Assembly: GCA_903856025.1 (NCBI GenBank)
Contig: CAIOAQ010000297.1
Location: 1-34,602 of the forward strand
Source: an uncultured beta proteobacterium
GTDB lineage: Bacteria; Pseudomonadota; Gammaproteobacteria; Burkholderiales; Burkholderiaceae_C
DNA: 34,602 nt
Direction: 5' to 3'
Shown: in pieces, positions 9,765 to 18,197 of the stretch
Numbering within the stretch: position 1 is the first letter of the stretch
Layout: the number at the start of each line of letters is the position of its first letter
Notes under the pieces: model-generated
The model's database searches: none
Told to the model about the DNA's origin: nothing
What the model saw: the letters and a program-made list of their open reading frames with translations, nothing else
Program-made: the position numbers and the translations under genes

Positions 9765-9935
9765 TAACAACATCAGGCCGGTCTTCTGGCTTGGAGTCAT
9801 CTGCCTTCACACACCTTCCCGGCTTGGCAGCCAGTGGCATTTGCGCGAGGCATCGTCCTTACAGCGTTGGGCACGCGACGGATTCACACCGTCTTCCCGA
9901 TTCTCCCGAGGGCAATAGCCTGCGGGCACCTGAAG
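9765..9935 (-). promoter_or_regulatory. Cobalamin riboswitch upstream of cobT
   Basis: Minus strand: GGTGCCCGCAGGC...GGGAAGACGGTGTGAATCCGTCGCGTGCCCAACGCTGTAAGGACGA...GCCACTGG...GGGAAGGTGTG...AGCCAGAAGACCGGCC (B12 box). Confidence 0.9.
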
Positions 9936-9968
9936 CGGTGAATCATAGCAGCGCTGGCCGACACCACT

Positions 9969-11513
9969 TCAGCGCACCAGGGTGTCGAGCAGGCCGGGCT
10001 CAAAATGGGTCTCAACAAAATCGGCCATGCGCTCAAACACCAGCTCCAGCGTCGGCACCGGGCCGTTCAAGCGTGCGCAAAACAACGCCTGCAAAGCAGC
10101 GGGATCTTCAAACAGGCCGTGCAGGTACAGGCCCAGCACATTGCCCTGCGCATTGCACCAGCCCAGGCCGCCCGGCAGCACCTCAATCGCCACATCGCCA
10201 GCTTCGGCCATGGCCGGATGTTGCGCGGTCTGGCCCTGGTGAATTTCATAGCCGCTGACGGACACGCCCGCCAACGAAGTCCAGGGTGTCACAGGATCAT
10301 CCGGCGCTTCAGCCACGCCAGCAGGTCTATGACCGGGGGCCTCATGCTGCCAAACGCTCAGAAATCGGGTCTGCGTACGCCGCACCGTTTTGTCAGCCTC
10401 AAACACCGTTACCAGCGGCAGCAGCCCCAGCCCCGGCGCGTTGCCGTCAATGCCATGCGCGTCAATCAATGCTTCACCTAGCATTTGCAAACCGCCACAC
10501 ACCCCCAACACGACACCGCCCTGCCCCGCATGCTGCGCCACCGCCGCATCCAGCCCCTGGGAGCGCAGCCACGCCAGATCGGCAGCGGTGGATTTGGAAC
10601 CGGGCAAGACAACCCAGTCGGAAGGCTTCAAGCCCGACAGCTCGGCAGGTGAACGCACCCATTGCAACTTCACCCCAGGAATGTTTTTGAGCGGCTGGAA
10701 TTCGTCCAGATTGCTGATGCGTGGGTAGGCAATCACGGCTACCGTCAAGCTGACCGCTCCTTTAGAAATACTGCGGTCATCAAAAACACCGTCTTCTTCT
10801 GGCAGCCCATGCTGCCACCACATGGGCAGCGTGGCCACAGTGGGAATTCCGGTCAGGTCTTGCAACATCTGCGGTGCCGGTGCCAGCAAACTGGCATCGC
10901 CGCGAAACTTGTTCAGTACAAAACCCTTGATCAGCGCACGTTCCTCTGGCGGCAGCAGCGCCCAGGTGCCATAAAGATGGGCGAACGCACCACCCCGATC
11001 GATGTCCGTCACCAGCAGGCATGCAGCGTTGCAGTGCAAGGCCACGCGCATGTTGACGATGTCGCTGCTGTGCAAATTGATCTCGGCCGGCGACCCTGCA
11101 CCCTCGATCACCACCACGTCGTTTTCCGCCCGAAGTTGATCCAGCGCCGCAGCGATTTGGGGCCAGACATGGTTGCTGCGCTCACGCCATGGCATGGCGG
11201 TCAGCCGTGCATCCACCTGCCCCATCAGCACCACCTGGCTGTGGGTGTCTGCCTCGGGTTTAAGAAGCAAGGGGTTCATACGCACCTCGGGCTCGGCCTT
11301 GGCTGCAAGCGCCTGAAAATACTGGGCGCTGCCAATTTCGCCATGTCCGTCTTTTGAGGCCACCACCCTGGCGTTGTTGCTCATGTTCTGCGCCTTAAAG
11401 GGCACAACTTTCAAGCCTTGGCGAGCGTAGTGACGGCACAGCGCGGTGGTCAGCCAGCTTTTGCCTGCGCCGCTGGTGGTGCCCAGCACCATGATGCAGG
11501 TGGCCGTCATCAA
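9969..11513 (-). CDS. cobQ: Cobyric acid synthase
   Basis: MVLGTTSGAGKSWLTTALCR, PFKAQNMSNNA, VIEGAGSPAEINL, GVCGGLQMLG, GYEIHQGQT motifs. Confidence 0.95.
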   Translation of the reverse strand: MMTATCIMVLGTTSGAGKSWLTTALCRHYARQGLKVVPFKAQNMSNNARVVASKDGHGEIGSAQYFQALAAKAEPEVRMNPLLLKPEADTHSQVVLMGQVDARLTAMPWRERSNHVWPQIAAALDQLRAENDVVVIEGAGSPAEINLHSSDIVNMRVALHCNAACLLVTDIDRGGAFAHLYGTWALLPPEERALIKGFVLNKFRGDASLLAPAPQMLQDLTGIPTVATLPMWWQHGLPEEDGVFDDRSISKGAVSLTVAVIAYPRISNLDEFQPLKNIPGVKLQWVRSPAELSGLKPSDWVVLPGSKSTAADLAWLRSQGLDAAVAQHAGQGGVVLGVCGGLQMLGEALIDAHGIDGNAPGLGLLPLVTVFEADKTVRRTQTRFLSVWQHEAPGHRPAGVAEAPDDPVTPWTSLAGVSVSGYEIHQGQTAQHPAMAEAGDVAIEVLPGGLGWCNAQGNVLGLYLHGLFEDPAALQALFCARLNGPVPTLELVFERMADFVETHFEPGLLDTLVR

Positions 11514-11623
11514 AAATTCTCCAAAGGTAGGGGAGTCAACATGTTCATTGGCGACGAGGGGCGGTACCAGCAGGCATTACTGTCGCGCGCCAAGGCCAGT
11601 GCAACAACGTTATAAATGTGAAT

Positions 11624-12067
11624 TTAACCGTCAATCTCGGCCCAGCAATTGGGCGTTTCATACAGCGTCACCTTGGCCAGCGAGAGCTGGTGGCCGTAAT
11701 GGCCGTGGTACACCGGTTTCAGGATGTCAAAGGCAATTTTGGCCAGGTTTTCCACGGTGGGCACGCGGTCGATTACCACGGTTTTGTGGTCGGGCATGCT
11801 TTCCAGAAACGTACGCACCTGGGTATCGTGGGCATAAACGATGAAAGCGTGGTCCCACAGGTTCACCAGGTGTTCGCTGGCCAACGCCTTGATGTCGCCA
11901 AAATCCATGATCATGCCGTTGTCAGAGGCACCGTCTTGCTGCACCACATCACCGGTCAGAGTGATGAGCAGGGTGTAGCGGTGGCCATGCAGGTTGCGGC
12001 ACTGGCTTTTGTGGTCGGGAATGCGATGTCCGGCATCGAATTCCATTTTGCGGGTGATGGTGAGCAT
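11624..12067 (-). CDS. queD: 6-carboxy-5,6,7,8-tetrahydropterin synthase
   Basis: FDAGHRIPDHKSQCRNLHGHRYTL, MIMDFGDIK, LWDHAF motifs. Confidence 0.92.
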   Translation of the reverse strand: MLTITRKMEFDAGHRIPDHKSQCRNLHGHRYTLLITLTGDVVQQDGASDNGMIMDFGDIKALASEHLVNLWDHAFIVYAHDTQVRTFLESMPDHKTVVIDRVPTVENLAKIAFDILKPVYHGHYGHQLSLAKVTLYETPNCWAEIDG

Positions 12068-12087
12068 GGGGTGGTCTGATCAAAAAA

Positions 12088-12723
12088 TTAAGGGATTTGC
12101 AGCAGCTTGTGGGTTTGCAGGCTGAGCTTCCACTGCGGATGCGCCTTGCAGTAGCCAATGGCCAGCTGCAGATTATCTTGCTGCGCCGGGCCGTCCATGG
12201 CCTGCACAAAATGGTGTTCAAAGTCCAGCGCGGCGTACATGTCCATCGGCTGGCCCGCTTGAGGGATGACCACCTTGAGTTCGTTGCCCTCGCGCACCAC
12301 CATCGCGGCCCCCATCTTGGGGCTGACGCAGACCCAGTCCACGCCCTCGGGCACCGGCAGCGTGCCATTGGTCTCGATGGCCACTTCAAAGCCTGCGGCG
12401 TGCATCGCGTCGATCAGCGGCACATCCAGCTGCAGCAGCGGCTCACCACCGGTGAACACCACGTATTTGCGTGCCGGGTAAGCCTTGGGCCAGAGCGCGT
12501 TGATGCGCTCGGCCAAGGTGTGCGCGGCTCTGAACTTGCCCCCGCCCTGGCCATCGGTGCCGACGAAATCGGTGTCGCAAAACTGGCACAGGGAACTGGC
12601 GCGACTGCCCTCCACGCCGTTCCACAAATTGCAGCCGGTAAAGCGGCAAAACACCGCCGGTCGCCCAGCCTGCTGGCCTTCGCCCTGCAGGGTGTAGAAA
12701 ATTTCTTTGACGCTGTAGGTCAT
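12088..12723 (-). CDS. queE: 7-carboxy-7-deazaguanine synthase (radical SAM)
   Basis: IFYTLQGEGQQAGRPAVFCRFTGCNLWNGVEGSRASSLCQFCDTDFVG with CX14CX2C; start ATG 12723 rather than the ORF-track start 13173. Confidence 0.93.
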   Translation of the reverse strand: MTYSVKEIFYTLQGEGQQAGRPAVFCRFTGCNLWNGVEGSRASSLCQFCDTDFVGTDGQGGGKFRAAHTLAERINALWPKAYPARKYVVFTGGEPLLQLDVPLIDAMHAAGFEVAIETNGTLPVPEGVDWVCVSPKMGAAMVVREGNELKVVIPQAGQPMDMYAALDFEHHFVQAMDGPAQQDNLQLAIGYCKAHPQWKLSLQTHKLLQIP

Positions 12724-12757
12724 GCGTTGCCTTGGGTATAAAAAATACAGCCCGCCA

Positions 12758-13438
12758 TCATGCGGACAAGGTGCACAGGGTGCCCCAACTGTTCTCAAAA
12801 AGCAAATCGTCCAGCGGGCAACGTTTGGCCCAGCGCGCTTGCTGAAGCATCGGCTCTTCATAAAACGCGTGCACCGGGCCGATACACAGCAGGGCAATCG
12901 GCTCGGCACCCGTGGGCAGGTGCAGCAGCTCGGCCACGGCCAGCGGGTCAAACAGTGAGACCCAGCCCACGCCCAGCCCTTCGGCGCGGGCGGCCAGCCA
13001 CAGGTTTTCAATCGCGCAAGCGGCAGAGGCCAGGTCCATCTGCGGCAAGGTACGCCGGCCAAAGATGTGCTGCTCGCGCCCGTCGGCCAGGGCCACGGCC
13101 CAGACCTCGGCGGCATCGAGCAGGCCTTCCACCTTGAGCCGCATGAACTCGTCCTCGCGCTGGCCCAGGGCATGGGCAGTGGTGACGCGCTCTTGCTCCA
13201 CCAGCGCTTGCAACTGCTGGCGCAGCTCAGGCTGGCTGATGCGAATGAAGCGCCACGGCTGCATGAAGCCGACGCTGGGCGCGTGGTGGGCAGCGGTCAG
13301 CAGGCGGCGCATCACTTCGGGGGCCACCGTACCACCGGCAAAGTGGCGCATGTCGCGGCGCTCGAAGATGGCGCGGTAAACACCCGCACGTTCCGTTGGG
13401 GTAAAAGCCAGGTCAGGCGCGGTTTCAGGGGTGTTCAT
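12758..13438 (-). CDS. bluB: 5,6-dimethylbenzimidazole synthase
   Basis: ERRDMRHFAGGTVAPEVMRRLLTAAHHAPSVGFMQPWRFI; nitroreductase-like BluB signature. Confidence 0.93.
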   Translation of the reverse strand: MNTPETAPDLAFTPTERAGVYRAIFERRDMRHFAGGTVAPEVMRRLLTAAHHAPSVGFMQPWRFIRISQPELRQQLQALVEQERVTTAHALGQREDEFMRLKVEGLLDAAEVWAVALADGREQHIFGRRTLPQMDLASAACAIENLWLAARAEGLGVGWVSLFDPLAVAELLHLPTGAEPIALLCIGPVHAFYEEPMLQQARWAKRCPLDDLLFENSWGTLCTLSA

Positions 13439-13454
13439 GCAGGACTCCAAGGCT

Positions 13455-14024
13455 TCAGTCTTCAATACCGCGTTGCGCCGGGATACCCGCCTTGAACGCA
13501 TGTTTCACCATCTGCATCTCGGTCACGGTGTCGGCCAGCTCGATGATCTCGGGCGGGCAGCGGCGGCCGGTCAGCACCAGGTGGACTTGGGCTGGGCGGG
13601 TTTTGAGCGTATCCAGCACATCATCCAAAGGCAGCCAGCCGTAGATCAACGGGTAGGTGATCTCGTCGAGCGTGACCATGAAATAGTCGCCACTCAGGAT
13701 GGCGGCTTTGGCTTTTTGCCAGCCGTCGCGCGCCAACTGGGCCGAATGTTCCAAATCCTGGCTCTTCCAGCTGAAACCGTCGCCCAGGCCTTCGATGGGG
13801 ATGCCAATCTGCTCAAACATGCGGTGTTCACCAAAACGCGCCGAGGGCACCTTCATGAACTGGAAAATCTTCACTGCCTTGCCACGCCCATGCGCGCGCA
13901 GCGCCAGGCCAAACGCGGCGGTACTTTTGCCCTTGCCGTCGCCGGTGTTGACGATGACGATGCCGCGACGTTCACCCTCGGCTTTGTCGTAGGGTTTTTC
14001 GGTGGGAGGGGTTTCGATGTGCAT
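13455..14024 (-). CDS. cobO: Cob(I)yrinic acid a,c-diamide adenosyltransferase
   Basis: IVNTGDGKGKSTAAFGLALRAHG and C-terminal LVLTGRRCPPEIIELADTVTEM. Confidence 0.95.
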   Translation of the reverse strand: MHIETPPTEKPYDKAEGERRGIVIVNTGDGKGKSTAAFGLALRAHGRGKAVKIFQFMKVPSARFGEHRMFEQIGIPIEGLGDGFSWKSQDLEHSAQLARDGWQKAKAAILSGDYFMVTLDEITYPLIYGWLPLDDVLDTLKTRPAQVHLVLTGRRCPPEIIELADTVTEMQMVKHAFKAGIPAQRGIED

Positions 14025-14047
14025 GAAAGACTTGGAAATTTAGGGCA

Positions 14048-14812
14048 TCAATTGGGCAAAGCCACCCACTGGTTGGCCAGGGGGTGAATGGTGATGCGGT
14101 GGTCAAACACCGCTTCCAGCGCACGATGGGTGCCCGGGTCGATGCTGGCACCCTGGTGGGTGATGCGGCCATTCGCCATGATGACCATGTCGTCCGAGTG
14201 CAGCGCCATCGAGATTTCATGCAGCACGCTGACCACGGTGACACCGCCCTCCAGCAGACAACGCACCACGCCCAGCCAATCAGCTTGATGGGTGGGGTCC
14301 AGATTGGCCAGCGGCTCGTCCATCAGCAGCACCTGTGCCTGTACCGCCAGGGCACGCGCCAGCAACACGCGTTGGCGCTCGCCACCCGAGAGTTGGCCCA
14401 GACTGCGGCCGCGCCAGTCCCACGCCTGGGTGGATTGGAGGGCGCTTTCAACCGCCGCGCGGTCTGTATGGCTGGGTGCATCCAGCCAGGCCTGGTGCGG
14501 CAAGCGCCCGAGCATGACCACGTCCCACACCGTCAAATCGTCAGCGGCAGGCTCGCTTTGCCCTAGCCAGGACAGGCGCTGCGCACGCAGTCTGGAAGGC
14601 ATACCTTCCAGGGGCTGGCCCAACAACTCCACACGACCCTGGTGCGGCAACAACCCGGCCAATACCTTGAGCAAGGTGGATTTGCCCGCGCCGTTGGGAC
14701 CCACGATGCTGGTCCAACGGCCCTGTGGCAACGCCAGGGACACGTCATGCAATATTTCAGAATTTCCGAGTCTGGCCCTTATGTTGTGGGCGTGAACAGC
14801 TATTGAAGTCAT
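14048..14812 (-). CDS. btuD: Vitamin B12 ABC transporter ATPase
   Basis: Walker A GPNGAGKSTLL, signature LSGGERQR, Walker B VLLMDEPLANLD; overlaps the btuC stop by ATGA. Confidence 0.88.
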   Translation of the reverse strand: MTSIAVHAHNIRARLGNSEILHDVSLALPQGRWTSIVGPNGAGKSTLLKVLAGLLPHQGRVELLGQPLEGMPSRLRAQRLSWLGQSEPAADDLTVWDVVMLGRLPHQAWLDAPSHTDRAAVESALQSTQAWDWRGRSLGQLSGGERQRVLLARALAVQAQVLLMDEPLANLDPTHQADWLGVVRCLLEGGVTVVSVLHEISMALHSDDMVIMANGRITHQGASIDPGTHRALEAVFDHRITIHPLANQWVALPN

Positions 14813-14815
14813 AGC
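14768..14815 (-). repeat. Dispersed element copy F (ATAGC-N20-GGGCCA), covers the btuD start codon
   Basis: Minus strand GCTATGACTTCAATAGC TGTTCACGCCCACAACATAA GGGCCAGACTC. Confidence 0.55.
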
Positions 14816-15882
14816 GATGATCCCCCACCCCGCGTGCCACGGTGCATCAACCACAGCAGGTAGCCGCCACCCAGCACGGCGGTGAGCACCCCCACCGGCA
14901 GTTCTTGGGGCGCAATCAGCCAGCGCGCCAGCGTGTCGGCGGCCATCAGCAGCACCCCCCCCATCAGGCTGGAGAGCAGCATCAACCGACCATGCGTGGT
15001 TTTGGCGACCGAGCGCACCAGGTGCGGTGCGGCCAAGCCCACAAAAGCAATCAACCCGGTTTGCGCCACCGCGGCGCCCGTGGCCAGCGCCAACACCGCC
15101 ACCAGGGCCAAGCGCATGGAAACCAACGGCAAGCCCAGGCTGTGCGCGGTGGACTCACCCAGGCTCAGGGCATCGAGCAGGCGCGCCAACAACCCCCCGG
15201 CCACACTGGTCAGCAGCCAGACCAGCAGCATCACCCCACACGCGCTCCAGCCAACAAAAGCGGTAGAGCCCAGCATAAAGGCCTGCATGGCGGGCAAGGA
15301 CTCGGGGGTCCACAGCAGCACCAAGTGGGTGATGGCCCCCAGCACCACGCCCACCACCACGCCTGCCAGAAGCAGGCGCAAGGTGTGTTGCACGCCTTTG
15401 CTTAATGCCAGGGTCAACAACACCGCCAGCACAGCACCGCCAAAGGCCGCACCCGTCAGCCCCAGGCGCACCAGCCAGCCGGTGCCAAACACCGAAAACG
15501 CCATGGTGTCACCCATCATGCCACCACCACCCAGTGCGCCCCCGCCCATGGCCGCCAGTGCCAGGGCTACACCCAGCGTGGCCCCCGAGGCACTGCCCAG
15601 CAAAAACGGGTCGGCCAGCGGGTTTCTGAAAAGCCCCTGCGCCAGTGCACCCGCCAGGCCCAGCAAGGCCCCTGCCGCCCAGGCTCCGAGCGTGCGCGGC
15701 AGACGGATTTCCCAGACGATTTGTTGGGCCATCGCGGTTTGATCAGGGTCGGCAATAGGATTCAGCAGCGGTTGCAACAGGTTTTCAAACCCGGCGCTGC
15801 CGACGCACACGCCCAAGGCCAGCAGCAGCAGCGCCAGCAGCAGCAAGCACCAACCCAATAAAGACGCTTGGCGCAGGTTCAC
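14809..15882 (-). CDS. btuC: Vitamin B12 ABC transporter permease (FecCD family), GTG start
   Basis: RLPRTLGAWAAGALLGLAGALAQGLFRNPLADPFLLGSASGA and multiple TM segments; GTG 15882 overlaps the btuF stop. Confidence 0.9.
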   Translation of the reverse strand: MNLRQASLLGWCLLLLALLLLALGVCVGSAGFENLLQPLLNPIADPDQTAMAQQIVWEIRLPRTLGAWAAGALLGLAGALAQGLFRNPLADPFLLGSASGATLGVALALAAMGGGALGGGGMMGDTMAFSVFGTGWLVRLGLTGAAFGGAVLAVLLTLALSKGVQHTLRLLLAGVVVGVVLGAITHLVLLWTPESLPAMQAFMLGSTAFVGWSACGVMLLVWLLTSVAGGLLARLLDALSLGESTAHSLGLPLVSMRLALVAVLALATGAAVAQTGLIAFVGLAAPHLVRSVAKTTHGRLMLLSSLMGGVLLMAADTLARWLIAPQELPVGVLTAVLGGGYLLWLMHRGTRGGGSSL

Positions 15883-16760
15883 GGTTTCACCACCTTGTCC
15901 GCCAGACACTGCGCCATCAGCCGCGCGCCCTCGGCCATGCGGGGGCCCGGACGCACCAACGCGTCGGATTGCGCGGTGTTGAATACACACACCCGCTGCT
16001 CACGCACCGCACGCATGCTGTCCCAACCGGGGCGCTGGCCCATGCTGTCCACGCTGCGCTGACCAATCATGATCACATCAGGGTTGGCACGCACAATGAA
16101 TTCAGGGTTGAGTTTGGGAAACGGTCCCAGCTTGGCCGGGATGATGTTCTTCACACCCAGGCGGGTCAGGGTTTCGCCAATGAAGGACGACTCGCCCGCG
16201 CCGTAGGGACCGGGGTTGACTTCGAAATAAACACGGATATTGGCCACACTTTTGGGCAGCGACTGCGCCGCCGCCTGGGTACCCGCGTCGATCGCGCGCC
16301 AGACGCGTTCGGCATCCGGCACGGCCAACACCTGGCCAATTTTCTCAAGTACACGCTTCACATCGGCGTGGGTCTTGGGCTCCAGTGCGACGACTTTGAT
16401 GCCGAGAGATTGCAAGCGCTGCCCCACGCGCGATGAGGTAGCCATCAGCACCACATCAGGTTTCAAGGCCACGATGGCTTCGATGTTCGGGTCCAGCCCG
16501 CCGCCAACCTGGGGCAACTTCTTGACGCTGGCCGGGTAGTCGGAATAACGGTCCACCCCCACCAGGTGGGCGCACTGACCGAGTTCGCACACAGTTTCGG
16601 TAAGTGAGGGCAACAGGCTGACGATGCGCTGCGGTGCGTGCTCAAAGCTGACACCGACACCCCGGTCATCCACCACTTCGTAGGCGTGCACCAAGGGCGC
16701 AGCCAACAGCGCACACAGCAGCCAGGTTTTCAACATTTGCAGTGGCTTGTGAGCCTTCAT
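15879..16760 (-). CDS. btuF: Periplasmic cobalamin-binding protein
   Basis: Signal peptide LKTWLLCALLAAPLVHA, then RIVSLLPSLTETVCELGQCAHLVGVDRYSDYP, VGGGLDPNIEAIVALKPDVVL. Confidence 0.9.
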   Translation of the reverse strand: MKAHKPLQMLKTWLLCALLAAPLVHAYEVVDDRGVGVSFEHAPQRIVSLLPSLTETVCELGQCAHLVGVDRYSDYPASVKKLPQVGGGLDPNIEAIVALKPDVVLMATSSRVGQRLQSLGIKVVALEPKTHADVKRVLEKIGQVLAVPDAERVWRAIDAGTQAAAQSLPKSVANIRVYFEVNPGPYGAGESSFIGETLTRLGVKNIIPAKLGPFPKLNPEFIVRANPDVIMIGQRSVDSMGQRPGWDSMRAVREQRVCVFNTAQSDALVRPGPRMAEGARLMAQCLADKVVKP

Positions 16761-17395
16761 TTGTCGTCCTTTAAAGTCAGCGGCAAACCCGCTGCCATCA
16801 ACGTCACGCGTCGGCAGCTTTGCGCCACGCTTTGGTTCAAAACGCCCAGCGCGTCGACAAAGGCGCGCACCTCGCGTCCCATCGGAATCACGCCCAGGCC
16901 GATCTCATTGCCCACCAGCACGATCGGTCCCTTGGCCGCACTGATCGCTTCTATAAGCATAGCAATATGCGCTTTATTCACGTGGGCTAGAGGCTTATTT
17001 TCATTAAAAAACTGCGCATCCTGCGCAATCGGGTCCAAAGCCACGTGGGTGGACGACACCGGCATCAACCAGTTGGTCAGCCACAGCGTCAGGCAATCGA
17101 CCACGATCAAGGTGTTGGGACTGCTGTGCAGGTCAATGGCGTGTGCCAAATGCAGCGGTTCTTCAACCGTGCGCAGACCCGGTACACGCTGGGCACGATC
17201 AGACTGGTGACGCGCAATGCGTTGGCGCATTTCGTCGTCCAGCGCTTGTGCGGTGGCCATCAGGACCGCTTGGTGCGTTGGAGATTGCGCCAACCAGGCT
17301 TGCGCCAGCGCCTCGGCACGGCGCGACTTGCCGCTTTTCTGGCCGCCCAAAATGAGTTCACTGCAGGCAACTTGCAAAGCTTTATCCATGAACAC
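16757..17395 (-). CDS. cobU: Bifunctional adenosylcobinamide kinase / guanylyltransferase
   Basis: LILGGQKSGKSRRAEALA, DCLTLWLTNWL, VGNEIGLGVIPMGREVRAFVDALGVLNQ. Confidence 0.92.
   Translation of the reverse strand: MFMDKALQVACSELILGGQKSGKSRRAEALAQAWLAQSPTHQAVLMATAQALDDEMRQRIARHQSDRAQRVPGLRTVEEPLHLAHAIDLHSSPNTLIVVDCLTLWLTNWLMPVSSTHVALDPIAQDAQFFNENKPLAHVNKAHIAMLIEAISAAKGPIVLVGNEIGLGVIPMGREVRAFVDALGVLNQSVAQSCRRVTLMAAGLPLTLKDDK
16947..16994 (+). repeat. Dispersed element copy B (ATAGC-N20-GGGCTA), inside cobU
   Basis: GCTTCTATAAGCATAGC AATATGCGCTTTATTCACGT GGGCTAGAGGC. Confidence 0.65.
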
Positions 17396-18197
17396 GTCCC
17401 CAATCCATGATGATGCGGTGCAACTGCGTCACGCCGTCGGTCAGGGCAGCAGGGCCAGGTTGCAGGATGTCGGCCGATTTAACCTCGAAAATCTGCCCTG
17501 TTTTGACGGCTGTCACCTCACCCCAGCCGGGGCGCGCCGCCACCAGTTCAGGGCGAAACTTCTTGCCGCACCAGGAACCAATGATGAGGTCAGGGTTGCG
17601 CCTGATGATGTCAGTCGGGTCGGCAATGATGCGATGCTTGCCCATCGGCTGTGCAGCCAATTCAGGAAAAATGTCATCGCCCCCAGCGATGCCGATCAGC
17701 TCAGACACCCAACGGATCGCGCTGATAGGGGGCGTGTCCCACTCTTCAAAGTAAACCTTGGGTCTGTATGACAAATTGGATGCCAGCCCTTGAATTGATT
17801 GAATGTGTTGCTGCATTTGTTGCAGCAACACCAAGCCCTGCTCACCCTGCCCGACCATCGCTGCCACCTGGAACAGCACCTCATAAATCTCAGCCACGCT
17901 GCGTTGGTTAAACACCGTGACCTGCACGCCAGCCCTGATCAGGCTGCTGGCAATGTCGGCCTGCATGTCAGAGAAACCCAACACGCAATCCGGCTCCAGC
18001 GCCAGAATTTTGTCGACCTTGGCGCTGGTGAACGCGCTCACCCTGGGCTTTTCATCGCGCGCCCGCCGGGGCCGCACGGTGTAACCAGAGATGCCCACAA
18101 TGCGATGCTCCTGCCCCAACATGTACAGCCATTCGGTGGTTTCTTCGGTCAGGCAGACGATGCGCTGCGGGCCTTGGGGCAAGGAATACAGGCTCAC
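17382..18197 (-). CDS. BtuF-like cobalamin-binding fold protein without signal peptide, GTG start
   Basis: PQRIVCLTEETTEWLYMLGQEHRIVGISGYT...DKILALEPDCVLGFSDMQ; N-terminus goes straight into the domain; GTG 18197 overlaps the cobB stop. Confidence 0.8.
   Translation of the reverse strand: MSLYSLPQGPQRIVCLTEETTEWLYMLGQEHRIVGISGYTVRPRRARDEKPRVSAFTSAKVDKILALEPDCVLGFSDMQADIASSLIRAGVQVTVFNQRSVAEIYEVLFQVAAMVGQGEQGLVLLQQMQQHIQSIQGLASNLSYRPKVYFEEWDTPPISAIRWVSELIGIAGGDDIFPELAAQPMGKHRIIADPTDIIRRNPDLIIGSWCGKKFRPELVAARPGWGEVTAVKTGQIFEVKSADILQPGPAALTDGVTQLHRIIMDWGRVHG

Noticed and set aside
9712-9840. ORF-track extension of CobT upstream to 9840
   Set aside because: The added N-terminus (MPLAAKPGRCVKADDSKPEDRPD...) is a translation of the cobalamin riboswitch 3' part, including the B12 box; ATG 9711 fits CobT.
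12724-13173. ORF-track extension of QueE into bluB
   Set aside because: The extension is a frame-shifted reading of bluB; QueE starts at MTYSVKEIFYTLQGEG.
14842-15742. Long plus-strand ORFs opposite btuC
   Set aside because: Antisense shadows with His/Gln- or Ser/Pro-rich composition; btuC on the minus strand explains the region.
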